This document shows positions 31,605 through 42,304 of a DNA stretch of 64,000 bases, piece by piece. The DNA comes from an uncultured SAR86 cluster bacterium (lineage in GTDB: Bacteria > Pseudomonadota > Gammaproteobacteria > Magnimaribacterales > D2472), in NCBI GenBank assembly GCA_902558375.1, contig CACEDQ010000005.1, positions 1 through 64,000 of the forward strand. Reading direction: 5' to 3'. The notes under the pieces are model-generated. The model was not told the origin of the DNA. It saw only the letters and a program-made list of their open reading frames with translations, and did not search any database. Positions within the stretch are counted from its first letter, which is position 1. Each line of letters begins with the position of its first letter. A program made the position numbers and the translations under genes.

Positions 31605-32321
31605 ATGGCAAAAAAATACATAATACTAGATACAGAAACTACAGGACTGGAAGTACAACAAGGTCATAGAATAATTGAAATTGGTGCAGTTTTATTAAAT
31701 GATAGAAAGAAGTCTGAGGAGCATTTTCATTCATATTTAAACCCCTCAAGGTTAATTGATGAAGAAGCCTCAAAAGTACACGGTATAATGAATGAAGATC
31801 TTATAGATAAGCCATTTTTTGAAGAAATAGCAGAAGAGTTTTTAGAATTCATAGATGGTTCAACATTAGTCATTCATAATGCAGCTTTTGATGTAGGCTT
31901 TTTAAATAACGAACTTAAATTAGCATCATCAAAATACCCCTCACTTGAGGAAATATGTGAGATAGAAGATTCTTTAGCAATTGCCAAAGATAAGTTTCCC
32001 GGCCAAAGAAATTCACTTGATGCTCTAGCAACTAGATTTGATATCTCTGGTTATGACAGAACATTTCATGGAGCTCTACTAGATGCCAACATTCTTGCTG
32101 ATGTATATATGTCCTTAACAGGTGGTCAGAGTAAATTTGAGTTTGATTCTGAAAGCACAGAAAGTGATATAACTTCATCATCATCAAAAGAAATATTGCG
32201 GAAGGATATAGAATTAATATCAATCAAAGCTAGTCAAAATGATTTAGATGAGCATGAATCTCGACTAGTTGATATAGAGCAAAGAAATTCTGTTCAAACA
32301 ATTTGGAGAAAGTTAGATTGA
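31605..32321 (+). CDS. dnaQ: DNA polymerase III epsilon subunit
   Basis: ILDTETTGLEVQQGHRIIEIGAV, VIHNAAFDVGFLN, HGALLDANILADVYM. Confidence 0.94.
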   Translation: MAKKYIILDTETTGLEVQQGHRIIEIGAVLLNDRKKSEEHFHSYLNPSRLIDEEASKVHGIMNEDLIDKPFFEEIAEEFLEFIDGSTLVIHNAAFDVGFLNNELKLASSKYPSLEEICEIEDSLAIAKDKFPGQRNSLDALATRFDISGYDRTFHGALLDANILADVYMSLTGGQSKFEFDSESTESDITSSSSKEILRKDIELISIKASQNDLDEHESRLVDIEQRNSVQTIWRKLD

Positions 32322-33718
32322 AAAAAGTTATTACTAGATTTGCTCCTAGTCCAACTGGGACGCTGCATATTGGCGGAGTAAGAACTGCTTTATTTAATTA
32401 TGTATATGCAAAAAAATATTCTGGACAGTTTTTGGTTCGTATCGAAGATACTGATAGAGAGAGATCTACTAAAGAATTTGAGAATAATATTCTTGATAGC
32501 TTGAATTCTATTGGACTGTCTCCTGATGAAAAGCCTATTAATCAATCTGAAAGAGGGGATATATATCAAGCTGCTGCTCAAAAAATTCTTGACTCTGGTC
32601 AAGCATATTATTGTAACTGTTCGATTGAAAGGTTGGATCAAATGAGGTCTGAGCAACAAGCTAATGGCAAAAAACCGCAGTATGATGGCAAGTGCAGGAA
32701 TCTTAATCTAAAGAAATCTGCTAATACCGTGCTTAGACTCAAGACACCTCTTGATGGTGAGATAGTTGTTAGAGATTATGTTCGAGGAGATATTGTTTTT
32801 AAAAATGAAGAGTTAGACGATCTAATTATTTTAAGAAGTGATGGAAGTCCAACATACCACTTATGTAATGTGGTTGATGATTACGAGCAAGGCGTTACAA
32901 CAGTTATTAGGGGTGAAGATCATATTAGCAATACTCCCAGGCAAATACATATTCAAAATGCTCTTGGATATCCTGATCTTGAGTATGCACATTTGCCTTT
33001 AGTTTTAGGAACGGATAAGAAAAGACTATCTAAAAGACATGCGGCTACAAGTCTTGAGGAATATAAAGACTTAGGATATTTAGATTCAGCTATTCTTAAT
33101 ACTCTCGCAAGACTTGGCTGGTCTAAAGGCGAAAAAGAAGTTTTTTACCTTGAAGATTTGATTAAGGATTTTGAAATCACAGAGGTACAAAAAGCTGGAG
33201 CAATTTTTGATCTAACTAAACTAGATTTCCTTAACTCACAACATATGGCAAATCTTTCACATGAAGATTTTATAAATGCGATAAATCCATTCCTTTCTGA
33301 GATTGATATCAATATTAATGGTCATCCTAAGAAAGATCTTTTAATTGAATCTATGAGAACCTCCTCTAACACTTTAAAAGGGATTGCTTTAAATCTTATC
33401 TGCTACTTTAATAATGTAGAAGAATATGATCAAAAAGCAATTGATAAGTTTATTGGTAATTCAGACAAAGTATTAATTGATTTAAAAAATAGAATTAGTG
33501 AATTAGAAATGTGGGATGAAGAATTGCTGGATAATATTTTACTAAATTATAGAGAAGAACATGCTTTGCCGATTCCAAAAGTAAATCAACCAATCCGAAT
33601 AGCCCTAACTGGCTCAACTAATTCTCCATCTTTGGGAACAACTTTGTATTTATTTGAAAAACAAGAAGCTATCAAGAGATTAGATAATCTTATAAATTTT
33701 CTTCACAAAGATAATTAA
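32318..33718 (+). CDS. gltX: Glutamate--tRNA ligase
   Basis: TRFAPSPTGTLHIGGVRTALFNYVYA, DDYEQGVTTVIRGEDHISNTPRQIHI, KKRLSKRHAA; TTG at 32318 is a likely start although the ORF track starts at 32303. Confidence 0.95.
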   Translation: MKKVITRFAPSPTGTLHIGGVRTALFNYVYAKKYSGQFLVRIEDTDRERSTKEFENNILDSLNSIGLSPDEKPINQSERGDIYQAAAQKILDSGQAYYCNCSIERLDQMRSEQQANGKKPQYDGKCRNLNLKKSANTVLRLKTPLDGEIVVRDYVRGDIVFKNEELDDLIILRSDGSPTYHLCNVVDDYEQGVTTVIRGEDHISNTPRQIHIQNALGYPDLEYAHLPLVLGTDKKRLSKRHAATSLEEYKDLGYLDSAILNTLARLGWSKGEKEVFYLEDLIKDFEITEVQKAGAIFDLTKLDFLNSQHMANLSHEDFINAINPFLSEIDININGHPKKDLLIESMRTSSNTLKGIALNLICYFNNVEEYDQKAIDKFIGNSDKVLIDLKNRISELEMWDEELLDNILLNYREEHALPIPKVNQPIRIALTGSTNSPSLGTTLYLFEKQEAIKRLDNLINFLHKDN

Positions 33719-34568
33719 AGAACTCATTACACTCATATCTAACAATATCTTTTTTGATCGCACTGATAGTATATTTAAAATCTTTGTCCATTATTTTTGT
33801 TTTTTTTACTTTTTTATAGTCTGCCTTCGAGAGAGTGCTATCATCTAATATAGAAATTGCCATTCCATCCTCAACTATTGAAAGAGCAGAACTATATGAG
33901 TCTGTTTTTACAATGGTGTTCATATTGATTCCGTTATTTTTTATGTAATTTGAAAGACTAGACTCTTCATAAAATGAAAGTAAATTTGTTATTTCTACAA
34001 AGGGATATGTTGTAATATCTTTTAAATAAATTTCATCTGGAAGTTCAAATTCTATTGGCGAGACAAGGGTAAGATTGCCTTCTTTTATTATTGCAGATCT
34101 TGAACTTGGTTGATTTTTGGTATTAAAGCATATTGTTAAATCTATATCGGGCTTATATCTGCCTTCAATTAAATCAATGCTATTGAGATTAATTAAATTA
34201 AATCTAACATCTGGATTTATTTTGTTATATTTTTTAATAATCTTTGGAATGATACCTTCTGCTAAAGAGGGTGTGGTGCCAATGTTTATATAATCAGCAG
34301 ATCTTGTTTTGTACGTATTTGCAATAGCATTAAAACTTTTTAATTGGCTATGAACTACAGAGGCATGTTCAAATAAATCATCGGCTTCATGAGTTGGAAC
34401 TAATTTTTTACCTTGTCTTAGGAATAACTTAAAGTTTAATTTTTTTTCAATGATTCTCAATGTTTTGCTTATGGATGGTTGAGATATTTCTAAACTTTCT
34501 GCAGCCGCTGTCATGGAAGTGTTTTTATAGACTTCGTAAAAAATTTCTATTTGTTTTGCTGATAACAT
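33690..34568 (-). CDS. LysR-type transcriptional regulator
   Basis: N-terminal HTH QIEIFYEVYKNTSMTAAAESLEISQPSISKTLRIIEKKLNFKLFLRQGKKLVPT. Confidence 0.9.
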   Translation of the reverse strand: MLSAKQIEIFYEVYKNTSMTAAAESLEISQPSISKTLRIIEKKLNFKLFLRQGKKLVPTHEADDLFEHASVVHSQLKSFNAIANTYKTRSADYINIGTTPSLAEGIIPKIIKKYNKINPDVRFNLINLNSIDLIEGRYKPDIDLTICFNTKNQPSSRSAIIKEGNLTLVSPIEFELPDEIYLKDITTYPFVEITNLLSFYEESSLSNYIKNNGINMNTIVKTDSYSSALSIVEDGMAISILDDSTLSKADYKKVKKTKIMDKDFKYTISAIKKDIVRYECNEFFNYLCEENL

Positions 34569-34589
34569 ATATAACTAAAAGTTATATAT
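34567..34589. promoter_or_regulatory. Candidate LysR-type operator (perfect 10-bp inverted repeat, 3-nt spacer, T-N11-A)
   Basis: ATATATAACT-AAA-AGTTATATAT between divergent LysR and TonB receptor genes. Confidence 0.55.
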
Positions 34590-34682
34590 ATCTTAATATA
34601 AATATAGTATTTTTGGTAGACAAGAAAAGTCTTACAGCTATATACTTAATGGTAATATTAATATTTATTAGGGGATTAAAAA

Positions 34683-37604
34683 ATGTTAAAAAAACTACTA
34701 TTAGTATTTCCATTGGTTATATCAGCCTTTGTTACTGCTCAAGATAACGAGGCTTCAGATGCTGATGTGGAAGAAGTTGTTACAGTTGGTTCACAGATCA
34801 AAGGGGCTAAAATCTCAGGAGCTCTTCCAGTATCTATCGTTACGGCGGAAGATATTGATGCACTAGGTGTTGAAGATGGAACCGAGCTATTAGAAAACTT
34901 AGCTGAGCAAGGACTAAATTATTTTACTGAAGCTGAATCAGATTCAGGTGGAGTGAACTCTGCTAGAGGCGATGTTGGAGCATATAACATCAGAAATATG
35001 GGTGTCGGTAACACTTTAACCTTGTTGAATGGAAGAAGGCTAGTAAATAATGCTGGATATCAAACTGAATTACTTGGAGGAGACTATGTTCCAACAATGT
35101 CAGTAAATTCAAATTTAATCCCAACAATGGGACTTGAAAGAGTTGAGTTATTAAAAGATGGAGCTTCAGCGATATATGGGGCGGATGCTGTTGCTGGTGT
35201 TGTTAATAATGTTATAGCTACAGATTTTGTTGGTTTTGATATTGCATACAGACAACAAAGCTACGATCATTTTGCGGCTGAAGATGACAGATTAACATTA
35301 AAATATGGTGTTGATCTAAATGGCGGAGCAACAAATGTATCAGTTATGTATGATTATTATGACAGGGATGCAATAGCAGCCAGTGAAGATCCAAGGTGGG
35401 GTGATTCAGATCATAGAAAATTAATTCCAGCAGGATCTTTATGGGAAAATGATAGTTCTTTTAATAATAGGTACTCTGGTAAGTGGGCTCAATTAGATAT
35501 GAGAGGAAGAACAGCTTACTCTGATAGCGCTGGGGAAATGCAAATAATTCCTATCGGTGATCCTAGATGTGCCAGAAGTGACTCAAAAGATACTGGGTAT
35601 GGTACATGTTTAGCAGTTGACACAACTTCAATGGCTAATGGTGAATATTATATAAACCCTGGTCAGTTTAGAGATTATAGAGGTGCACTAGAAAGAGATA
35701 ATCTCTTTGTGTTTGTCAATCATGAAATGTCTAATGGCAATGAGTTGTTTGCTGAAATTGGAAGATATACATCTGATTATAGAAGGCTAAAAGAACCAGC
35801 TGGAGACTTCAGTGTTGCTTTGCTTGAGCTTGGTGCTGACTACTATTATTCAAGCGTTATCGGTTTAACTGCTGATAACTCATCATCTACTAAAAACATT
35901 AGAATTGATAACTGGAGACCTGATATTGGACCAAGAGTTATCAATGTTGATAAAGAAACATATAGATATTTGATTGGTATTAGAGGTTCAACTGACTCAG
36001 GATGGGATTGGGAGTCAGCTTATTTATATTCTAAAGCTGAATCAGAAGATATGACTCAAAATAGATTATCTAACTCATTACTCCAGGCTGGTTTGAATGA
36101 CTCCACTTCAAATGCAATTAACATATTTTCATCTGATGTAAAATCAGCTCTTGCTCCGGCGATAATTGATGTTTACAGAAATGATACTAGCACCTTAAGC
36201 TCTATTGATTTTAAGGCTAGTCACCCTGAGGTTATGACATTACCTGCAGGTCCTGTTGGCATGCTTGTTGGTGTCGAGTATAGAAAAGAGACATATGAAG
36301 ATGATAGAGACCCTAGACTTGATGGAACGATGCCATTTACTTCTCTTGTAACTGGATATGGACCTCCATTCGTTTCGGATGTTTTAGGATCTAGTCCTAC
36401 AGTTGATACATATGGAAGAAGATCAACAGTATCTTTCTTTTCAGAGTTAAGTATTCCAGTAACAGAAAATATTAACTCTCAAATTGCAATTCGTCATGAA
36501 AATCCAAACGATACTGATAAATCAACTGTTGGTAAGTTTGCAGTAGGTTGGGATATTACAGATGACTTGCTTTTAAGAGCATCTGCATCCACATCATTTA
36601 GGGTTCCTAATTTGATTCAACAAAACCAAGCATTTGTTCCAAGGCAAGGCTCTAACACAGATGCTGTTGGTAAATATGTTGGTGCTAATGATCCATTGGA
36701 TGATAGCTATTCAATGCAAAGCTTTAGACAGCGTCAAGACTTAGATCCTGAGACCTCAACTAATACTTCTATTGGTTTTGTATATTCTCCATCTTATGTA
36801 AATGGATTAACACTAACCTATGATAACTGGGAGATTGAAAAAGAGGATACAGTAGTGCTTCTTGGAAGAAATAATAGATTAGTTGAAGATCTAATCTTAC
36901 GATTAGAACATGGCCCAAGCAATTGCTCAGCTTTTAATAATCCAAATGTATTAAGAGATCCTAATCCTGGATATACTGCTGAAGAGGAAGCTAAGTTTAC
37001 TGCTGCTGGCATTTGTCCAGCTGGAGAGGCTTTGATTGTGTATGATCCATATTCTAATGCTGCGACAAGAACGATAGCAGGTCATGATATCGGTGTTTAT
37101 TATGATATAGATACTGATTTTGGTAGTTTTAAGCTATCTGCTAACTATTCTAAAACTGATGAGTTTACTCAAAAACCAACTGCTGAATATACTAAACTAC
37201 AAGAAGCCCAAGATAGTGGAACTTTCCCTTTATCTATTGGCTTAAGCGGCTTTGGTGATTTAGCTAAGCAAGATGGTAATTATGTAGAAAAAACATCAAT
37301 AAAAGGTACCTATACTATTGGTGACTGGGGACTACAAGTGACTTCCTTAACAAAAGGAGATTTTTACCATTCACAGGAAACTAAATCTGACGGTACAAGG
37401 TATGTAATACCTGAAATGACAACAATGAATGTCTCAGTTTATTACAAATTCAATATTGGAGATTCAAAAGCTAGAATTAAACTAGCAGTTAAGAATATTG
37501 AAGATGAGAGAGCTCCATTAGCAGATAGATTCTACGGATTCTTTGCTGATGCTCATCAAGACTATGGTAGAAACACCTATCTTGATTTCAAAATGTCGTT
37601 TTAA
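34683..37604 (+). CDS. TonB-dependent outer-membrane receptor
   Basis: Signal peptide, plug domain (VEEVVTVGSQI...GVGNTLTLLNGRRLVNNAG...LERVELLKDGASAIYGADAVAGVVN), C-terminal beta-strand ending in F. Confidence 0.93.
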   Translation: MLKKLLLVFPLVISAFVTAQDNEASDADVEEVVTVGSQIKGAKISGALPVSIVTAEDIDALGVEDGTELLENLAEQGLNYFTEAESDSGGVNSARGDVGAYNIRNMGVGNTLTLLNGRRLVNNAGYQTELLGGDYVPTMSVNSNLIPTMGLERVELLKDGASAIYGADAVAGVVNNVIATDFVGFDIAYRQQSYDHFAAEDDRLTLKYGVDLNGGATNVSVMYDYYDRDAIAASEDPRWGDSDHRKLIPAGSLWENDSSFNNRYSGKWAQLDMRGRTAYSDSAGEMQIIPIGDPRCARSDSKDTGYGTCLAVDTTSMANGEYYINPGQFRDYRGALERDNLFVFVNHEMSNGNELFAEIGRYTSDYRRLKEPAGDFSVALLELGADYYYSSVIGLTADNSSSTKNIRIDNWRPDIGPRVINVDKETYRYLIGIRGSTDSGWDWESAYLYSKAESEDMTQNRLSNSLLQAGLNDSTSNAINIFSSDVKSALAPAIIDVYRNDTSTLSSIDFKASHPEVMTLPAGPVGMLVGVEYRKETYEDDRDPRLDGTMPFTSLVTGYGPPFVSDVLGSSPTVDTYGRRSTVSFFSELSIPVTENINSQIAIRHENPNDTDKSTVGKFAVGWDITDDLLLRASASTSFRVPNLIQQNQAFVPRQGSNTDAVGKYVGANDPLDDSYSMQSFRQRQDLDPETSTNTSIGFVYSPSYVNGLTLTYDNWEIEKEDTVVLLGRNNRLVEDLILRLEHGPSNCSAFNNPNVLRDPNPGYTAEEEAKFTAAGICPAGEALIVYDPYSNAATRTIAGHDIGVYYDIDTDFGSFKLSANYSKTDEFTQKPTAEYTKLQEAQDSGTFPLSIGLSGFGDLAKQDGNYVEKTSIKGTYTIGDWGLQVTSLTKGDFYHSQETKSDGTRYVIPEMTTMNVSVYYKFNIGDSKARIKLAVKNIEDERAPLADRFYGFFADAHQDYGRNTYLDFKMSF

Positions 37605-37620
37605 TATTTGATAAAAAACT

Positions 37621-37649
37621 AAAAAGGGAGTTTCGACTCCCTTTTTTTT
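37621..37649 (+). terminator. Intrinsic terminator downstream of TonB receptor
   Basis: AAAAAGGGAG-TTTCGA-CTCCCTTTTTTTT. Confidence 0.85.
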
Positions 37650-37678
37650 GAATAATGGATTAATCTTAATAATAATTT

Positions 37679-39115
37679 ATGAAAGCATATAAGAAAAAAG
37701 GTTTTATATTTGGACTTGTGGTTTTTATAAGCATGATAATCTTACCACCTCCATCAGGCTTAAATGCAATCGGTTGGTCAGTAGCAGCAATTGTTACGTT
37801 AATGGCTATTTGGTGGGCTACTGAAGCTATACCTGTTCCAGTAACAGCATTACTTCCTTTGGCTTTATTTCCAATCATAGGAGTTAGCTCTTTTAAAGAA
37901 GCGGCTTTGCCATATGCAAATCCCAATATATATTTATTTCTTGGTGGTTTTATGCTCGCTTTAGCAATTGAAAGATCGGGTCTTCATAAGAGAATGGCCT
38001 TACATATGATTATTGCAGCTGGTTCAAGTGGACCTAGGCTTATTGGTGGCTTCATGACTATTGCTGCATTAATAAGTATGTTTGTAATGAATACATCTAC
38101 AACATTAATGCTTTTGCCAATTGGACTTGCAGTATGCTCAGTGGTTGCAAATACAATTCCAGGACTTTCTGAAAAAGAAACTAAGTTTTTTGATACATCT
38201 TTAATGCTTGGAATCGCTTATGCGGCGACAATTGGTGGAATGTCTACACTTGTTGGCACTGCTCCAAATATAGTTTTCAGCGCATTTATGCAAGAAACAT
38301 ACGGTATAGAGATCTCTATGATTCAATGGATGACTCTTGGAGTTCCTTTAGCAATTGTAATGCTGTATTCAGCTTGGTTAATTTTGACTAAGTATGTTTT
38401 TCCAACATCTTTTATTACTTCTGATGAAACTAAATTATATTTAAGAAATATGCTTGATGAGCAAGGCCCATTATCTAAAGATGAAAAAAAGATTTCGATA
38501 ATTTTTGGTTTAACAGCTCTTGCTTGGATGTTCAGAACAGTTTTAGATAATTATGATATGTTTTCTGGTCTAACTGATGCAGGCATAGCAATAATATCTG
38601 CAATTTTATTATTTATGATTCCTTCTAGCTCTAATAAGGGTGAGCTTCTTGATTGGGGTCAATCTGATAAATTGCCATGGGGTTTATTAATTCTTTTTGG
38701 TGGTGGGCTTTCCATCGCAGCTCAAATAAATTCAAGTGGTCTAGGTGTTTGGATTGGTGAAGGGTTAAGTATATTGAGTAGTGTCCCACCAATTTTCTTA
38801 ATACTTGCAGTTGCGGCTTTAATTATTTTTTTAACTGAAGTGACTTCAAATGTAGCAACTACTTCAACATTTTTGCCAGTTTTTGGTGCAGTTGCTATTG
38901 GCATAGGTGTACTTCCGGTATCGCTTACAGTTCCAGTTTGTCTAGCTGCAAGCTGTGCTTTTATGTTACCTGTTGCAACGCCTCCAAATGCTATAGTCTA
39001 TGGATCAGGCAAATTTACAATAGCAACAATGATGAAAGCAGGCTTTCTCCTTAACATTATTGGTATATTTGTTGTAACTTTATTTGCTTATTTTATAGCT
39101 CCTCAGATTTTCTAA
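37679..39115 (+). CDS. SLC13/DASS family anion:sodium symporter
   Basis: AIWWATEAIPVPVTALLPLALFPIIGV, FVMNTSTTLMLLPI, EVTSNVATTSTFLPVFGAVA. Confidence 0.88.
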   Translation: MKAYKKKGFIFGLVVFISMIILPPPSGLNAIGWSVAAIVTLMAIWWATEAIPVPVTALLPLALFPIIGVSSFKEAALPYANPNIYLFLGGFMLALAIERSGLHKRMALHMIIAAGSSGPRLIGGFMTIAALISMFVMNTSTTLMLLPIGLAVCSVVANTIPGLSEKETKFFDTSLMLGIAYAATIGGMSTLVGTAPNIVFSAFMQETYGIEISMIQWMTLGVPLAIVMLYSAWLILTKYVFPTSFITSDETKLYLRNMLDEQGPLSKDEKKISIIFGLTALAWMFRTVLDNYDMFSGLTDAGIAIISAILLFMIPSSSNKGELLDWGQSDKLPWGLLILFGGGLSIAAQINSSGLGVWIGEGLSILSSVPPIFLILAVAALIIFLTEVTSNVATTSTFLPVFGAVAIGIGVLPVSLTVPVCLAASCAFMLPVATPPNAIVYGSGKFTIATMMKAGFLLNIIGIFVVTLFAYFIAPQIF

Positions 39116-39117
39116 AG

Positions 39118-40866
39118 ATGCAAAAAACTCTCATAACTTCCTTGTTTCTATTCGCGAGCTTAATAGACTCAAGAAGTTATATAGACTATGAATCTCCATA
39201 TCATCCTGTTGTCGGTAAACATGGAATGGTTGTTAGCCAAAATTATTTATCATCGGACATTGGAATAGAGATTTTAAACAAAGGAGGCAATGCTATAGAT
39301 GCAGCAGTTGCAGTTGGATTTTCTTTAGCCGTTACTTTACCAAGAGCCGGTAATCTTGGTGGAGGTGGATTTATGCTTGTTTATATAAAAGAAAAAGATG
39401 AAATTTTTTATATAGACTATAGAAGCAAATCTCCTTTAAATGCTAATTTAGAAAATATCTTTGATATTGTTAGTCCTGATGGAAAAAAATTTGAAGTGGT
39501 ACCGAAGAATTTTGATATCAATAAATTTGATGTTTTAGATACCGGATATAAAGCATCTGCAGTTCCAGGAACAGTTGCCGGTTTGCTTGATGCACATGCA
39601 TATTTTGGTAAATTAGAATTGAAAGAAGTTCTTGCTCCAGCTATTGCTCAAGCTGCAGCTGGAATTAATGTTACTTATGATTTGCATAAGGCAATTGAAA
39701 GCACTCCAAGACTTTATGATGACTTAGAATCAAAACGCATATATTTTAAAAACGACACTGCAATTAAAGAAAATTCTATTCTTAAATTACCTGATCTTGC
39801 TAATACTCTAAGTCTAATATCACAATATGGAAAAGATGGCTTTTATAAGGGTGAAACAGCACAAAAGATAATTAAGGCAATGAACGAAAATGGTGGCTTA
39901 ATGGACTTAGAGGATTTTAGTCAGTATAAAGCTCATATAAGATCACCAATTTCAACTGAATATAGAGGACATAAAGTTTTTACAGCTGGGCCTCCTTCTG
40001 GTGGTGGAATTACTTTGTTAACCGCTTTAAATATTCTGAGTTTTTTTGAATTAGGAAAATATAAAAGTAACTCTATTGCAACATATCATTTATTTTCTGA
40101 GGCTTTAAGAAGAGGGCATAACAATAGATCATCTGAAGTAGGTGATCCTGATTTTTACAATGTTCCTGTAGATAAGTTGCTTTCAAAAGAAAGAGCTAAA
40201 GAATTTGTCAAGTCAATAAAATACAACAAAGCTAGTAAAGCCACATCAATTAAACCCTTAAGAGTAATAAACGAAAGTAGAGATACTACACATTACTCTA
40301 TAATCGATTCAGAGGGAAATGCAGTCTCCAATACCTATACTCTTGGAGCATCATTTGGCTCTGGAGTAACAATCCCTGGCACAGGCATATTAATGAATAA
40401 CCAGATGAATAATTTAATGTATAGAAATGGGAATGTTAATGTAGAAGGAAGAAGAGTTAGTCCTGGTAATCGTTTTAGTCCTGGCAAGAGGCCAATGAGT
40501 ACCATGGCTCCAGTAATGATATTTAATCAAGATAATGAACTTTCACTTATAACAGGATCACCTGGCGGCTCTTATATACCAGGAGCTATTTTAAGGGTAG
40601 TAACCGGAGTCATCGACTTTGATTTATCTATTGGTGATGCAACAATGCTTCCAAGGGTGCACAAAGATTGGCCATATAAGGGTATTGATTATGAAAAAAC
40701 TCTGAGCTCGGATATTGTAAAAGGTTTAAAAAGCATGGGGCATAAAACATCATCAAATAAAACTATGGGAAGCACCCAAAGCATTCATATAGTTGATGGT
40801 GTAAGGTATGGGTACGCAGATCTTAGAAGACCCAATGCTTCTGCTTCATTGCAAAAAACTAATTAA
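39118..40866 (+). CDS. ggt: Gamma-glutamyltranspeptidase (exported)
   Basis: GGNAIDAAVAVGFSLAVTLPRAGNLGGGGFMLVY; DTTHYSIIDSEGNAVSNTYTLG catalytic Thr region; GSPGGSYIPGAIL. Confidence 0.94.
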   Translation: MQKTLITSLFLFASLIDSRSYIDYESPYHPVVGKHGMVVSQNYLSSDIGIEILNKGGNAIDAAVAVGFSLAVTLPRAGNLGGGGFMLVYIKEKDEIFYIDYRSKSPLNANLENIFDIVSPDGKKFEVVPKNFDINKFDVLDTGYKASAVPGTVAGLLDAHAYFGKLELKEVLAPAIAQAAAGINVTYDLHKAIESTPRLYDDLESKRIYFKNDTAIKENSILKLPDLANTLSLISQYGKDGFYKGETAQKIIKAMNENGGLMDLEDFSQYKAHIRSPISTEYRGHKVFTAGPPSGGGITLLTALNILSFFELGKYKSNSIATYHLFSEALRRGHNNRSSEVGDPDFYNVPVDKLLSKERAKEFVKSIKYNKASKATSIKPLRVINESRDTTHYSIIDSEGNAVSNTYTLGASFGSGVTIPGTGILMNNQMNNLMYRNGNVNVEGRRVSPGNRFSPGKRPMSTMAPVMIFNQDNELSLITGSPGGSYIPGAILRVVTGVIDFDLSIGDATMLPRVHKDWPYKGIDYEKTLSSDIVKGLKSMGHKTSSNKTMGSTQSIHIVDGVRYGYADLRRPNASASLQKTN

Positions 40867-42286
40867 CTCTGTAATTTAATGGTGGCTTTCTGTTACCTAA
40901 TAAGGCTTTATATTCAAAATTTTCTCCAACTCTGGTTTCTAGCTCTTTTTTGGCTTGTTGAATAACTTCAGGATTACTAAAAATTTCAACAGCAGTGGCT
41001 GATATTGTTTTAGCGGCTAATTCTGTTCCTTTTAATCCAATACTAGTACCACCTGCTGCAACAGCTTGCCACGAATGTGCTGCAGTTCCTGGAACCCATG
41101 TTGCAGTTCTTATTCCAGCAGTAGGTACAACCCAACTGACATCGCCAACGTCTGTAGAACCATAGCTATGAGAGGTTGTATATTCACTTACAAACTCTTG
41201 TGAACCTATTTCGGTTGTCGGTTCTAGAAAAGTTTTATAAAGAGTTTTCGCATAATCATTTTCTTCATCCGAATACTTTATTCCTCCAAATGAAGCTAGA
41301 TTTTTATGCATTATTTTTTGAATTACATCATTTGGTAAAAGCGAATAATTGCCATGCATCACCTCAAAAGTCATTTTGGTATCTGTTCCAATTGCTGCAC
41401 CTTCAGCAGTTTTTACAACTCTAGTAAATAATTCTTCAACCATGTGCATTTCAGGATGCCTCACATAGTAATAAACTTCAGCCAGATCTGGAACAACATT
41501 TGGTGCCAAACCTCCTTTAGTAATAACATAATGGATGCGGGATTCTTGTGGAATATGCTCTCTTAACATATTAACCATCATATTCATTGATTCAACTCCA
41601 TCTAATGCAGATCTGCCCTGTTCTGGAGCACCAGCTGCATGAGAAGAGATACCGCTAAAGGTAAATTTTGCTGATTTATTAGAATTTGATGTTCTTGAAT
41701 TTGCAGAATTAACATCATCTGGATGCCAGTGAAGAACTATATCAACATCATTAAATAATCCTTCTCTTACCATATAAACTTTTCCAGAGCCACCTTCTTC
41801 AGCAGGAGTTCCATAAAATCTTATTCTTCCCTTTACATTTTTTGACTCAAGCCATTCCTTGACCGCTACTGCTGCCCAAGCTGAAGCTGCACCAAATAAA
41901 TGATGGCCACAGGCATGACCAGCACCAGTCCCATTGTCTATGACATCTTTAAAAGGTGAGTTTGATTGAGCTAACCCAGGAAGAGCATCAAACTCTCCTA
42001 AAATAGCAATAACAGGGCCACTTGAGCCGTATTCAGCTATAAATGCTGTAGGTATACCAGCTACACTCTTAGTTATTTTAAAACCTTCTTTTTCAAGCTC
42101 AAAAGCAATCAAATTTGAGCTTTTAGTTTCTTGGTAACCCATTTCTGCATAACCCCATATTTTAAGAGCAACGTCTGAGAATTGTTTTTTATGATTAACA
42201 ATACTTTGATTAATTGATAAGGCAAACATATCTTCAGCCAAACCAAATGCAAGGACCAAAATTAAATAATTGAACTTTTTAAACAT
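40859..42286 (-). CDS. M20 family amidohydrolase, AbgB-like, with N-terminal signal-like sequence
   Basis: GEFDALPGL, GAGHACGHHLFG, TPAEEGGSGKVYMV, DVGDVSWVVPTAGIRTATWVPGTAAHSWQAVAAGGTSIG. Confidence 0.87.
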   Translation of the reverse strand: MFKKFNYLILVLAFGLAEDMFALSINQSIVNHKKQFSDVALKIWGYAEMGYQETKSSNLIAFELEKEGFKITKSVAGIPTAFIAEYGSSGPVIAILGEFDALPGLAQSNSPFKDVIDNGTGAGHACGHHLFGAASAWAAVAVKEWLESKNVKGRIRFYGTPAEEGGSGKVYMVREGLFNDVDIVLHWHPDDVNSANSRTSNSNKSAKFTFSGISSHAAGAPEQGRSALDGVESMNMMVNMLREHIPQESRIHYVITKGGLAPNVVPDLAEVYYYVRHPEMHMVEELFTRVVKTAEGAAIGTDTKMTFEVMHGNYSLLPNDVIQKIMHKNLASFGGIKYSDEENDYAKTLYKTFLEPTTEIGSQEFVSEYTTSHSYGSTDVGDVSWVVPTAGIRTATWVPGTAAHSWQAVAAGGTSIGLKGTELAAKTISATAVEIFSNPEVIQQAKKELETRVGENFEYKALLGNRKPPLNYRVN

Positions 42287-42304
42287 TATCCCCCCTAATG
42301 TTAA

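Noticed and set aside
33690-33718. 29-bp convergent overlap of gltX and the LysR gene as an unusual feature
   Set aside because: Short convergent overlaps are frequent across this compact window
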